From Commensalibacter melissae (GTDB taxonomy: Bacteria > Pseudomonadota > Alphaproteobacteria > Acetobacterales > Acetobacteraceae), in the NCBI RefSeq assembly GCF_003691365.1, contig NZ_CP033087.1, forward strand, positions 62,001-126,000: a stretch of DNA of 64,000 nucleotides, read 5' to 3'. Under the pieces are notes generated by a model. It was not told the origin of the DNA, did not search any database, and saw nothing but the letters and a program-made list of their open reading frames with translations. Shown here in pieces: positions 37,269 through 46,166 of the stretch (the stretch's first letter is position 1; the number at the start of each line of letters is the position of its first letter). A program made the translations under genes and the position numbers.

Positions 37269-38945
37269 ATGAATAATATATCAATAACGCTTAACAAATT
37301 TATTAAATTATCAGTAAATTGGTTTGTTATTACTGTTTTTTTATCTTCAATTTCATCAATATTATTAATATTAGAATTGGTGTTGTTGTCAAAAATCATT
37401 ACTTCAATCATATTTTATAAAGCGAATATTTCTTTTGTTGATAACGAAGTTATTTATTTTATATGTTGTGTATTTTTTCAAATTTGTACCAGATCTGTTT
37501 CTGATATTACTGGCATAAAAGCGGCATTAAAAATTACAAAAGCCATAAGGTTGGAGATTTATCAATCACTGTTAAGAACAGGTCCAATTTCCTACAGTCA
37601 TATTTCTTTGGGGGAAATGGTTAACAGCCTAACAGAAGCCGTCGATAATCTGCTTCCCTATTTTGCACGCTATATCCCCAGTGCCGTGATGATGGTCATA
37701 TTGCCCCTGTTTATTTTGGCCACTGTTTTAAACTTTGATATTTGGGGTTTTGTGATTTTGTTATGTACGGGTCCTTTAATTCCGCTTTTTATGGCTTTGG
37801 TTGGATATACGGCACAGGTGATTATGGATAGACAATGGCGGCAGTTATCCCTGTTAAGCGGAAACTTTTTTGACATGTTGAAAGGGTTAAAGACCTTACG
37901 GTTATTTGGACGGGCTGGTGAAAGTCTGAAATTTATTGAAAAACTTTCAGATGAATATCGTAAAACAACGCTGTCAGTTATGAAGGTTGCGTTTTTAACG
38001 TCAGCAGTGTTGGAATTTTTTTCAAGTTTATCAATTGCAGTTGTCGCTGTGACATTTGGTATTCGTTTGTTAAATGGAACCATGCATTTTCACTCTGCTT
38101 TTCTTGTCCTGTTATTGGCGCCAGAATATTTCATGCCTTTACGAGACTTTTCATCGAGTTACCATGCCAGACAAAATGCAAATGCAGCCTTGGATCAATT
38201 AAAAAAAATATATAGTTTACCAAAATTAATTAAATTTTCTTATCAAAATAAAAGGATAGATTCATGTATTAAGGAAATCATTCTCGATCATGTAACGGTT
38301 AAGAATAAAGAAAATATAAATTTAGTGCAGGATATCACTTGTACATTTTTAAGAGATAGGCTCAATATTATATTTGGTCATAGCGGTGCTGGAAAAACGA
38401 CGTTATTAAATATTCTACTTGGTTTTTTACCTGTACAATCAGGCACGCTTAAAATTGTTGATTTAAAAAACCAGTCGCAATCTATAAATATGGTTGATAT
38501 TGCCTGGGTTCCTCAAGAACCTTTATTGCTATATGGGACGATTAGGGATAATTTATCCCTGAAAGCTTTTGAACCTTCTCTTGAACAATTGTGTAGTGTA
38601 GCCAATCAAGCCGGTATTTTGTCTTTTATAGAAACCCTACCACAGGGTTTTGAAACTCATATAGGGGAGGAAGGGCAGAATTTATCGGGTGGACAAATAA
38701 GACGCCTTATGTTGGCACGAGCGCTGTTAAAAAATCCAGATATTCTGATTCTTGACGAGCCCACTTCCGGGTTGGATCAAAAAAATGCCTTGCAGATTAT
38801 TCAGACTATTCAACTTCTTAAAAAGGACAGGATTGTTATTGTGGCAACGCACAATCCCCTTTTAATCTCTTATGGTGAGGTTTCTGTACAAATAGATCGG
38901 GGACAACTGCTTCATAATTCAAGGGTTGGTGGCAAGTCGTTATGA
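37269..38945 (+). CDS. cydD: Cysteine/glutathione exporter ABC subunit CydD
   Basis: CydDC is a heterodimeric ABC exporter needed for cytochrome bd assembly; it exports cysteine and glutathione and binds haem. This 558-residue half-transporter has an N-terminal six-helix membrane domain, Walker A GHSGAGKTTLL near 372, signature LSGGQIRRLMLARALL near 471 and Walker B ILILDEPTSGLD. The stop overlaps the cydC start by four bases. No strong ribosome binding site precedes its ATG. Confidence 0.92.
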   Translation: MNNISITLNKFIKLSVNWFVITVFLSSISSILLILELVLLSKIITSIIFYKANISFVDNEVIYFICCVFFQICTRSVSDITGIKAALKITKAIRLEIYQSLLRTGPISYSHISLGEMVNSLTEAVDNLLPYFARYIPSAVMMVILPLFILATVLNFDIWGFVILLCTGPLIPLFMALVGYTAQVIMDRQWRQLSLLSGNFFDMLKGLKTLRLFGRAGESLKFIEKLSDEYRKTTLSVMKVAFLTSAVLEFFSSLSIAVVAVTFGIRLLNGTMHFHSAFLVLLLAPEYFMPLRDFSSSYHARQNANAALDQLKKIYSLPKLIKFSYQNKRIDSCIKEIILDHVTVKNKENINLVQDITCTFLRDRLNIIFGHSGAGKTTLLNILLGFLPVQSGTLKIVDLKNQSQSINMVDIAWVPQEPLLLYGTIRDNLSLKAFEPSLEQLCSVANQAGILSFIETLPQGFETHIGEEGQNLSGGQIRRLMLARALLKNPDILILDEPTSGLDQKNALQIIQTIQLLKKDRIVIVATHNPLLISYGEVSVQIDRGQLLHNSRVGGKSL

Positions 38946-40639
38946 ATTTTAATTTTTCTTTTTTTCAATTGGTTAAACCGATTAAATGGCATTTAATGCT
39001 GGGTCTATTTTTATCTTGTATCGCGGCCCTGAGTAATTTTGGGTTGCTGTTTTTATCAGGATGGTTGATAGCTAGTGCAGCCATAGTTGGATTAACCGGG
39101 ATTATTGCCGTTCAGGCATTTAATATTATTGTTCCAGCCTCAGGGGTCCGTTTTTTTGCCATAACACGGATTGTGACACGATATTTGGAACGTGTGATCA
39201 CGCATGATGGCGCATTAAGGGTTATAAGCCTGGCAAGAAAAAAGGTTTATGAATGTCTGATCCCCTTAACACCTGCAGGACTTGTGAATAAAAGAGGGGG
39301 TGACTTGCTGGGACAATTTGTTTCCGATTCAGAAAATATAGCAAATTATTATACTGATGCATTGCTTCCATTTATTCGGGCTTTATGTTGTGGGATTATA
39401 TTTATTGTTACCTTTTATTTCTTTTTGCCTGTGGCGGCTTTCTCCTTGGCCATAGCTTTTATCATGGCAGTCGGTCTGGTTTCTGTTGGAGTTTACGGTT
39501 GTTCATACAAGTATATTTGTCATATTCTTGAATCAAGAAACAATTTACAGGCTGATCTAGGTGAAACTCTGCGTCATTTTGGTGAATTATATATTTTTAA
39601 GGTTATTGATCAGTATTTTAAAAAAATTCAGACTGCTCAGAAATCTATTGATCAAAGCAGATTGATGCTGGATTGTATTGAAAGTGTGGCCAAGTCATTA
39701 ATTACATTTATTATGATGATTTGTGTTATTGCCGTTTTGTTTCAGGCCAGTAATGCTCATCATGATATAGGACTGAATGCAGCTGAAATTCCCATGTTGG
39801 TTTTGGGTGTAATGGCAGCTTTTGATGTTATACTTCCTTTACCACAGGCTTGTCATGCTCATATAAAAGCACGCCTGGCACAAAAAAGGTTACAGATTCT
39901 ATCAAATGCAGGGAAAAAGAAACAAAGCAGTAGGGTCATCAATTCCGTATCCTCTTCCACCTGTCTCGTATTTGACAAAGTTCAATTCAGTTATCCCCAT
40001 AACCCAAGAATGATTTTACAGAATGCATCTTTAACAATCAAACAAGGTGATAAAGTGGCGATTATTGGCGAGTCCGGGACTGGTAAAAGTAGTTTGATCA
40101 ATTTGATTTTTTCGTTTTATCCAATCCAGGCTGGAGAAATTAAGTTTGCCGGTGAATCTGTCAAGAATTTGAATGCGGATAATTTATCTTCTTTTATCAC
40201 TGTTGTTTCCCAGGATTTTCATCTTTTTTCTGGAAGCATCATGGATAATTTTAGATTGATTGTACCGGATGCAACTGAAAATAAAATTTATGATGTGTTA
40301 AAAATTGTGCAACTTGATGATTTTGTTAAACGACTACCAAAGAATATTCACAGTCATATAGGCAATAATGCAATAGAATTGTCGGGAGGGGAGGCAAAAA
40401 GATTGGCTATTGCTATTGCTCTTTTACGTAAAACCCCCTGGCTGATTCTTGATGAACCAACAGATGGTTTGGATCAGCAAACAAAATATACAATGATGCA
40501 GGAATTATTGAAACTATATGCTGACAAAACTCTAATAATCATTACTCATGAAACAAGTATATTGTTTTTAATGAATCTTGTTTTTTCGCTGGAAAATGGA
40601 TGTTTTAATAAAGTTATCATGGATGACTATAAAAAATAA
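38942..40639 (+). CDS. cydC: Cysteine/glutathione exporter ABC subunit CydC
   Basis: This 565-residue partner of CydD has a membrane domain (SGWLIASAAIVGLTGI and the RYLERVITHDGALR segment typical of CydC) and an ATPase domain with Walker A GESGTGKSSLI near 376, VVSQDFHLFSGSIMDN and LSGGEAKRLAIAIALL near 480. The ATGA overlap with cydD indicates translational coupling. The oxidase genes cydA and cydB follow after one intervening small gene. Confidence 0.93.
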   Translation: MNFNFSFFQLVKPIKWHLMLGLFLSCIAALSNFGLLFLSGWLIASAAIVGLTGIIAVQAFNIIVPASGVRFFAITRIVTRYLERVITHDGALRVISLARKKVYECLIPLTPAGLVNKRGGDLLGQFVSDSENIANYYTDALLPFIRALCCGIIFIVTFYFFLPVAAFSLAIAFIMAVGLVSVGVYGCSYKYICHILESRNNLQADLGETLRHFGELYIFKVIDQYFKKIQTAQKSIDQSRLMLDCIESVAKSLITFIMMICVIAVLFQASNAHHDIGLNAAEIPMLVLGVMAAFDVILPLPQACHAHIKARLAQKRLQILSNAGKKKQSSRVINSVSSSTCLVFDKVQFSYPHNPRMILQNASLTIKQGDKVAIIGESGTGKSSLINLIFSFYPIQAGEIKFAGESVKNLNADNLSSFITVVSQDFHLFSGSIMDNFRLIVPDATENKIYDVLKIVQLDDFVKRLPKNIHSHIGNNAIELSGGEAKRLAIAIALLRKTPWLILDEPTDGLDQQTKYTMMQELLKLYADKTLIIITHETSILFLMNLVFSLENGCFNKVIMDDYKK

Positions 40640-40753
40640 TCTTAATTTCAAAATTAAATTACACGAATATTTTACGTATAATTACATTTTTTTATCAATC
40701 GATTTTAACAAAACATGTTATAAAGAACTAATATTATTTTTAGCTGTCTGATA

Positions 40754-41224
40754 ATGTATCCAAAACGGAAAACTGAAGAAAAAAGCATAGATAGGGCTTG
40801 TAACTATACAGCACTGACAGTTTTATTTTTCTTTGTTTTTCATTTATTCACTACGCCCCTGACATTTACGAAAATATGGCATTGCCCAATGCATAATGGG
40901 CAATTTGCGCCAAAGGCCATGATGCATATGCAACATATGAACAGTATGTTGGGTATGAATAACGCCATTGTGCCAATGGATGAGAAAATTTCCTCTTCTC
41001 ACGGTTCAACTTCTCATTCAAAACAAAAAGGGATACTTTTCTGTCTTTATTGTAGTATTTTTTGGTTGCCAATATCGATTGTTAATTATGAGCCTTTATT
41101 ACCTTCGATTTTAATATCCATTATTTCATATTTATATCGGATATATCTTGCTAAGGCTCCACTCAATATTTTTTACAAGGCAAATGGGGCAAGAGCGCCT
41201 CCATTTTATGAAACATATTCATAA
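40754..41224 (+). CDS. DUF2946-like His/Met/Cys-rich membrane protein, second copy
   Basis: This 156-residue protein is a paralogue of the one at 21122-21571. Both share a membrane segment, PLTFTK(or S)xWHCPM just after it, a Met/His-rich loop (here AMMHMQHMNSML with many Met), a CxxC motif (CLYC near residue 96), a second hydrophobic stretch and a terminal RAPPFY or RAPPLY. It lies between cydDC and cydAB on the same strand, so a role linked to bd oxidase assembly or to protection from copper or other metals is a reasonable inference. Its function is unknown. Confidence 0.7.
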   Translation: MYPKRKTEEKSIDRACNYTALTVLFFFVFHLFTTPLTFTKIWHCPMHNGQFAPKAMMHMQHMNSMLGMNNAIVPMDEKISSSHGSTSHSKQKGILFCLYCSIFWLPISIVNYEPLLPSILISIISYLYRIYLAKAPLNIFYKANGARAPPFYETYS

Positions 41225-41414
41225 GTAAAATATTCAAACAATATTTGTGTTTGGCTATTATAGAAAACACCTCGTTGATAAAATAGTTTATAAAGCAATC
41301 AAATAATCATTCTTTTATTTGGTACAGGGTTTTTTGTTGTCTTTTTCTATGATTTTCTATTTTAGCCAGATATTAGACTAGAACATTTTTTTGAAAAAAT
41401 GAAAGTTATATAAA

Positions 41415-43016
41415 ATGGATGGGATACACCTTCTGGTTGTAAATCTTTCCCGCTTTCAGTTTGCTTTGACAGCTTTGTATCATTTCATGTTTGTTCCTTT
41501 GACACTGGGTCTAACATTTATCTTGGCTGCCATGGAAACTGCCTACGTCATTACTGGTAAAGAAATTTACAAGGAAATGACACAATTCTGGGGAAAATTA
41601 TTTGGTGTTAATTTTGCGATTGGTGTCGCAACAGGATTAACCATGGAATTCGAATTCGGCACGAACTGGTCAATGTATTCAAGGTTCTTTGGCGATATTT
41701 TTGGAACACCTCTTGCGATTGAAGGTTTAATGGCCTTCTTTATGGAATCAACATTTATTGGACTAATGTTTTTTGGATGGGACCGGTTGAGCCGTGGTGC
41801 GCATCTGGCAATTACCTATCTTGTCGCATTGGGGTCAAATATTTCCGCCTTATGGATTTTAGTGGCAAATGCCTGCATGAATATGCCTGCAGGGGCTCAT
41901 TTTGATCCAGAGACCATGCGATTAACCTCAACAAGTTTTGTTGCTCTGGTTTTCAATCCTGATGCACAGGCAAAAGCTGTACACACTTCTGTGGCAGGAT
42001 TTGTAACTGCATCAATGTTTGTAATGGGGATCAGCGCATTTTATTTATTACGTAAACAGCATCGTGAATTTGCCGCACGTTCTTTTCGTATGGCCGCGTT
42101 ATTTGGAATTATTTCGACAATTGCAGTCATAACGCTTGGGGATGTCCTTGGCCGATTGGACTATATGCATCAACCGACAAAAGTTGCTGCAATGGAAGGA
42201 TTGTGGGAAACAAGCAAACCTCCTTATGAACCATGGATTTTATTTGGTATTCCCGATGATAAAAAGCAGACAAACTATCTGGAGGTTGGAATTCCTTTTG
42301 TTTTAACCCCTTTGTTAACCCATGATTTTACAACCCCTATTCCTGGTGTTAAGGAATTAAAAAATCAAGCGGCTCCAAGAATTGAGTCGGGTATAAAGGC
42401 GGTAGCGGCTTTAAAACGTTATGGGGAAGGCCATCGACAGGTCGATCTTGATATATTTAAGGCTCATCAAAAAGATATGGGATATGGTTTTCTGGCAAGT
42501 CAATATGCTCCGGATCAGGATATAGCAAAGATTACGTCAGAGTATAAATCGACTATTATTGAAAAAACTAAGAATGATATTGTCCCTAATGTCTTTGTTA
42601 CATTCTGGGCCTTCAGAATTATGGTTTTCCTTGCAATTTATTTCTTTGTCATTTTTGCCATGGGATCATATGTAAGTTTGAAAAGGCAAATTGAAAAAAA
42701 CCGTTTGTTTTTAAAGATAATTACATGGTCAATTCCGCTTCCTTTTATTGCATCCGAGTTCGGTTGGATCACAGCAGAGGTGGGAAGACAACCATGGTCC
42801 GTTTATGAAATTCTGCCGACAGTTGTTTCTTCGTCAACACACAGTGCGGGATATATGGTTTTTTCCTTGATTGGCTTTTTATTATTTTACAGTGTATTTA
42901 TTGTCGTGGAATTTTATTTGATGTTTAAATTTGCTCGACTTGGGCCGGTAAAATATCAAGATAGGGATTCTTTGTCGAAAAAAGTGTTTACATATCAAGA
43001 AGGCTGGGGAGATTGA
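41415..43016 (+). CDS. cydA: Cytochrome bd ubiquinol oxidase subunit I
   Basis: CydA carries the quinol site and haems b558, b595 and d, and reduces oxygen to water without proton pumping. The 533-residue protein has family features RFQFALTALYHFMFVPLTLGL with the haem-ligand His near residue 27, NFAIGVATGLTMEFEFGTNWSMYSRFFGDIFG, the GYGFLASQY quinol-loop region and the GRQPW motif (EVGRQPWSVYEILPT). The length and long quinol loop resemble the E. coli bd-I type rather than the short-loop cyanide-insensitive type, in keeping with a CydX-like subunit downstream. Confidence 0.96.
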   Translation: MDGIHLLVVNLSRFQFALTALYHFMFVPLTLGLTFILAAMETAYVITGKEIYKEMTQFWGKLFGVNFAIGVATGLTMEFEFGTNWSMYSRFFGDIFGTPLAIEGLMAFFMESTFIGLMFFGWDRLSRGAHLAITYLVALGSNISALWILVANACMNMPAGAHFDPETMRLTSTSFVALVFNPDAQAKAVHTSVAGFVTASMFVMGISAFYLLRKQHREFAARSFRMAALFGIISTIAVITLGDVLGRLDYMHQPTKVAAMEGLWETSKPPYEPWILFGIPDDKKQTNYLEVGIPFVLTPLLTHDFTTPIPGVKELKNQAAPRIESGIKAVAALKRYGEGHRQVDLDIFKAHQKDMGYGFLASQYAPDQDIAKITSEYKSTIIEKTKNDIVPNVFVTFWAFRIMVFLAIYFFVIFAMGSYVSLKRQIEKNRLFLKIITWSIPLPFIASEFGWITAEVGRQPWSVYEILPTVVSSSTHSAGYMVFSLIGFLLFYSVFIVVEFYLMFKFARLGPVKYQDRDSLSKKVFTYQEGWGD

Positions 43017-43017
43017 T

Positions 43018-44154
43018 ATGGAGTATTATGTAATTCTCAAATTAATCTGGGCAACATTATTATGTATACTGCTTATTGGATTGGGCCTGATGGTCGGTAT
43101 GGATATGGGTGTTGGTATGCTTCTTCGTTTTGTTGGCAAAAATGATGTTGAGCGTCGTACAGCCCTTAATATTATCGGACCCCATTGGGAAGGGAATCAG
43201 GTATGGTTTATTTTGGGAGCAGGTGCCATTTTTGCTGCTTTCCCGACCTTGTATGCCACGGCGTTTTCTGTTTTTTATGTTGTTATGGTTTTACTGTTGT
43301 TCAGCATGATTTTGCGACCTGTAGCTTTTGAATTTAGATCAAAAGTTGATGCAAAATTATGGCGTTCGAGTTGGGACTGGATTTTTTTGGTTTCTGGTTT
43401 CTTTCCAATGTTTGTCTGTGGAGCAGCCTTTGGTAATATCTTGCAAGGTGTAGGATATCATTTCATTTGGAATGGACAGTATTTTCAAGATGAATCTTTT
43501 TGGAGCTATCTGATTAATCCATTTGCTGTTTTATGTGGTTTATTATCGGTTTCGTTAAGTATTTATCAAGGTGGAGCCATGTTGATGATACGTGGTGAAG
43601 ATCCCATTTATTTACGGGCAAAAAAATATGCCACTATTGCAGGGATGATAGCGATAATATTATTTGTGTTGGGAGGATTATGGATTACGCAGATTAAAGG
43701 ATTTGTTTTAGTCAGTGGTCATCCTGCAATGCCTTCAAATCCATTATTTGGTCAGAATGTTGCATTATATAAAGGGGCCTGGTTACATCATTTTTATGAA
43801 CATCCAATTTTATGGGGTTTACCTTTGCTGGGTGTTTTATGCATGTTACTGGGAACATTAATGGTTAAATCTGATAGACCTGTTGTTGCCTGGTGGATTG
43901 GGCTTGGTTCCTGGATTGGTGTTATTGTTACGGTTGGGGCTGCCATGTTTCCGTTTTTTATGCCTTCAACAACAATTCCAAATCAAAGTCTGACAATATG
44001 GAACAGTTGCGGTAGTTTATACGGATTAATTTGCATGGCTGTTGTGGCTTGTCTTTTCGTGCCTATTATCCTTTCTTATACGTCATGGTGCTTTTATGTC
44101 ATGCGGGGTAAGGTTAAAACTTCTAATATCATAAATGATCATCATAGTTATTGA
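43018..44154 (+). CDS. cydB: Cytochrome bd ubiquinol oxidase subunit II
   Basis: CydB is the second structural subunit of the bd oxidase, with about eight to nine membrane helices. The 378-residue protein shows GLMVGMDMGVGMLLRFVGKNDVERR near the start, NIIGPHWEGNQVWFILGAGAIFAAFP and the FPFFMPSTTIPNQSLTIWN segment. It starts one base after the cydA stop, so translation is coupled. Confidence 0.96.
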   Translation: MEYYVILKLIWATLLCILLIGLGLMVGMDMGVGMLLRFVGKNDVERRTALNIIGPHWEGNQVWFILGAGAIFAAFPTLYATAFSVFYVVMVLLLFSMILRPVAFEFRSKVDAKLWRSSWDWIFLVSGFFPMFVCGAAFGNILQGVGYHFIWNGQYFQDESFWSYLINPFAVLCGLLSVSLSIYQGGAMLMIRGEDPIYLRAKKYATIAGMIAIILFVLGGLWITQIKGFVLVSGHPAMPSNPLFGQNVALYKGAWLHHFYEHPILWGLPLLGVLCMLLGTLMVKSDRPVVAWWIGLGSWIGVIVTVGAAMFPFFMPSTTIPNQSLTIWNSCGSLYGLICMAVVACLFVPIILSYTSWCFYVMRGKVKTSNIINDHHSY

Positions 44155-44170
44155 ATAATAAGGTGTTATT

Positions 44171-44368
44171 ATGTCTACATTTCTACGTTTCACTGGACTA
44201 GGCCTAGTTTTAATAGTCGCATTATTAATCGCTGTTTTTGTGGGTGATCAGGGACCTTGGTATTTTGCATGGTTAATTGGTACAGTGATGATCATTCTCA
44301 TATCAGTGGCAGGGGCAGTTTTATTTGATGCCCAATCAGATTTACGTGATTCAACAGGAGAATTCTAA
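44171..44368 (+). CDS. cydX: CydX-like bd oxidase small subunit with an extra N-terminal membrane helix
   Basis: This 65-residue protein lies 16 bases after cydB. Its second half, WYFAWLIGTVMIILISVAGAVLFDA, closely follows E. coli CydX, which begins MWYFAWILGTLLA and continues into an acidic tail. Here the CydX-like part is preceded by about 25 residues forming another membrane helix. CydX stabilises the haems of bd-I oxidase. The extra helix is unusual for CydX, which is normally about 37 residues. The stop overlaps the next tiny gene by one base. Confidence 0.8.
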   Translation: MSTFLRFTGLGLVLIVALLIAVFVGDQGPWYFAWLIGTVMIILISVAGAVLFDAQSDLRDSTGEF

Positions 44369-44466
44369 TGGGTGGTTATCTTGAATTAATCATATTTTGC
44401 GTTCCTTTTATTTATTTGGCTGTTTATTTGATATTTTATTTTATTACTAAAAGAATTTTTCCCTAA
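44368..44466 (+). CDS. 32-residue single-helix membrane peptide, last gene of the cyd operon
   Basis: A frame of 33 codons begins at an ATG that shares its A with the cydX stop codon and is preceded by a perfect AGGAG seven bases upstream. The peptide is MGGYLELIIFCVPF followed by a hydrophobic stretch and a basic TKRIFP end, so one membrane helix. Position and coupling suggest an additional bd oxidase small subunit. It does not clearly resemble DUF2474 or YbgE, so no name is given. Confidence 0.7.
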   Translation: MGGYLELIIFCVPFIYLAVYLIFYFITKRIFP

Positions 44467-44480
44467 TGTAATAGATGTAT

Positions 44481-44530
44481 TTTAAATAACAAAGCCGAGA
44501 AAAATATTTTTCTCGGCTTTGTTATTTAAA
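44481..44530. terminator. 50-bp perfect palindrome, terminator of the cyd operon
   Basis: Bases 44481-44505 and 44506-44530 are exact reverse complements with no spacer. The centre is A/T-rich and the core stem contains AAAGCCGAGAAAA. Flanking T and A runs on each side make it a likely bidirectional terminator, 14 bases after the last cyd gene. Confidence 0.8.
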
Positions 44531-44681
44531 ATAATTAAGTGATATATTAAAATTTGTAAATGAATAATATTGATAAGTTAATTAACTAAGGCAAATAATC
44601 CCTATTCAATCAATAAGTAATTAATTAATTTCTTATTATGATTAATTAGTTATTTTACAATAAAGTTGGTTGGGATTATAT

Positions 44682-46127
44682 ATGTCTATTCAAAGACCTG
44701 GAAAGCTTTTCTCCTCTAAATGGGCAGAATATGGTGATCGCTTTAATATCGAAGATACTGGGGCTGATTATCAAAATGGACGTGCTGATATAGAAACGGG
44801 TTTCCCACCACAAACAATGAAATCAGTCTTACAGGGAGGAGTTCCGCCCTGGGGACAGGATCATAATGGAATTTTATATAAAATTACAGAAGCTATACAA
44901 TGGACACAAGGAGGGGGATTAGCCTTTTTCAATCAGGAATGGTCGAATAAAGTAGGAGGATATGCCCTTGGATCAGTTTTGAGATCGCAACGTTTTATTT
45001 ATGTATTTTATATAAATATGATGGATGGTAATTCAATTGATCCAGACACAGGAAAGATAACTAGTGATTACTGGGTTAACTATGATAAACCTGGAAATAA
45101 TTGGGCTGTTTTATCCATACTTTCTGATAATTCCGATAATATTTCTTTCTTGGATAGCGATACTTTTAGAATTACTACTAAAGTTGCAGGGCCATTAGCT
45201 AATGTTTATGTAAGACCTTCGACAAATGAGGTTAAATTCTTAGGTACACCAGATTTTCCATTTAGAACGGTGCAAGATGCTATTAATGCTGTGCCTAATG
45301 GTGGGACAGCAACTATCTATTTGTGGTATCAAGATGAATATACCTTAATGCAGGATAATACCATGAATTTGCCTGGATTGTTGGCAAATGGATGGGATAT
45401 TGGTCATCGAAATTTAAACTTTGTTCCATGGGGACAAGATGAAAGGGATAAATTTGGTAATTATAATGATGAAACAGGAGCCTTGATTGATCAATTAAAG
45501 CATGATCTAGTCTCTTCTCACAGTGAAGAGGGGATTTGGCATTTTTCCATAATGAAAAAACCTATTATTCATATTCCTGTTGGAGTTGATAATGTTAGTA
45601 ATATGACTATTCATGGTTATATTAGAGGAGATCTTGGAGCTTCTGTAGTTTTTGAACATTTTGAATTTGTCGTTCAAAGAGGTACACAATTAGGTAATCA
45701 TCAGGATGGATCTCCTTTTCATCCTTTTTTAAGTTACGTTTTTAATGGTTGTAGTTTTGTTAATTTAGATATTTTAAATCAATTATATGGGGGTTGGGAA
45801 GGTGCAAGTAATACGATTAAATTTACTAGATGTCATACAGCTGATGAAAATGGTAATCTTGTAACAGAAGGAAAATTTATTTGTTTAGGTCCAGCTACGA
45901 CGACTTTAACCGTTGATTTTACTAGATTATCATCTGATACTGAAACATTAAATGGGCATTCATATGAACGCTATGAAGCAAATGCTGAAGCATTTTTTAA
46001 ACGTATACGTAATTATCAATCTGCACAAATGCGTCCTGTAGCTTACCGGATGAAAGGTTCTCAACCTGTGGAAACTTTTTATTATCCCCAAGGTTTGAAA
46101 ACAAGCTTAGATTTGGACTTTTCTTAA
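44682..46127 (+). CDS. Phage tail-fibre-like protein with probable beta-helix
   Basis: The N-terminal ~90 residues (MSIQRPGKLFSSKWAEYGDRF, GFPPQTMKSVLQGGVPPWGQDHNGILYKITEAIQW) match the conserved N-terminus of fibre proteins from tailed phages and prophages, which attaches the fibre to the tail. The middle has TPDFPFRTVQDAINAVPNGG, a common entry into pectate-lyase-like beta-helix domains, followed by repetitive beta strands. The start at 44682 is chosen over a TTG at 44670. Codon use is host-like and AT-rich, unlike the GC-richer collagen-like fibre downstream. It is the first gene of a tail-fibre cassette. Confidence 0.8.
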   Translation: MSIQRPGKLFSSKWAEYGDRFNIEDTGADYQNGRADIETGFPPQTMKSVLQGGVPPWGQDHNGILYKITEAIQWTQGGGLAFFNQEWSNKVGGYALGSVLRSQRFIYVFYINMMDGNSIDPDTGKITSDYWVNYDKPGNNWAVLSILSDNSDNISFLDSDTFRITTKVAGPLANVYVRPSTNEVKFLGTPDFPFRTVQDAINAVPNGGTATIYLWYQDEYTLMQDNTMNLPGLLANGWDIGHRNLNFVPWGQDERDKFGNYNDETGALIDQLKHDLVSSHSEEGIWHFSIMKKPIIHIPVGVDNVSNMTIHGYIRGDLGASVVFEHFEFVVQRGTQLGNHQDGSPFHPFLSYVFNGCSFVNLDILNQLYGGWEGASNTIKFTRCHTADENGNLVTEGKFICLGPATTTLTVDFTRLSSDTETLNGHSYERYEANAEAFFKRIRNYQSAQMRPVAYRMKGSQPVETFYYPQGLKTSLDLDFS

Positions 46128-46166
46128 ATATTTTATATATTTTCAAATAGACATGGATGGTTAGCG

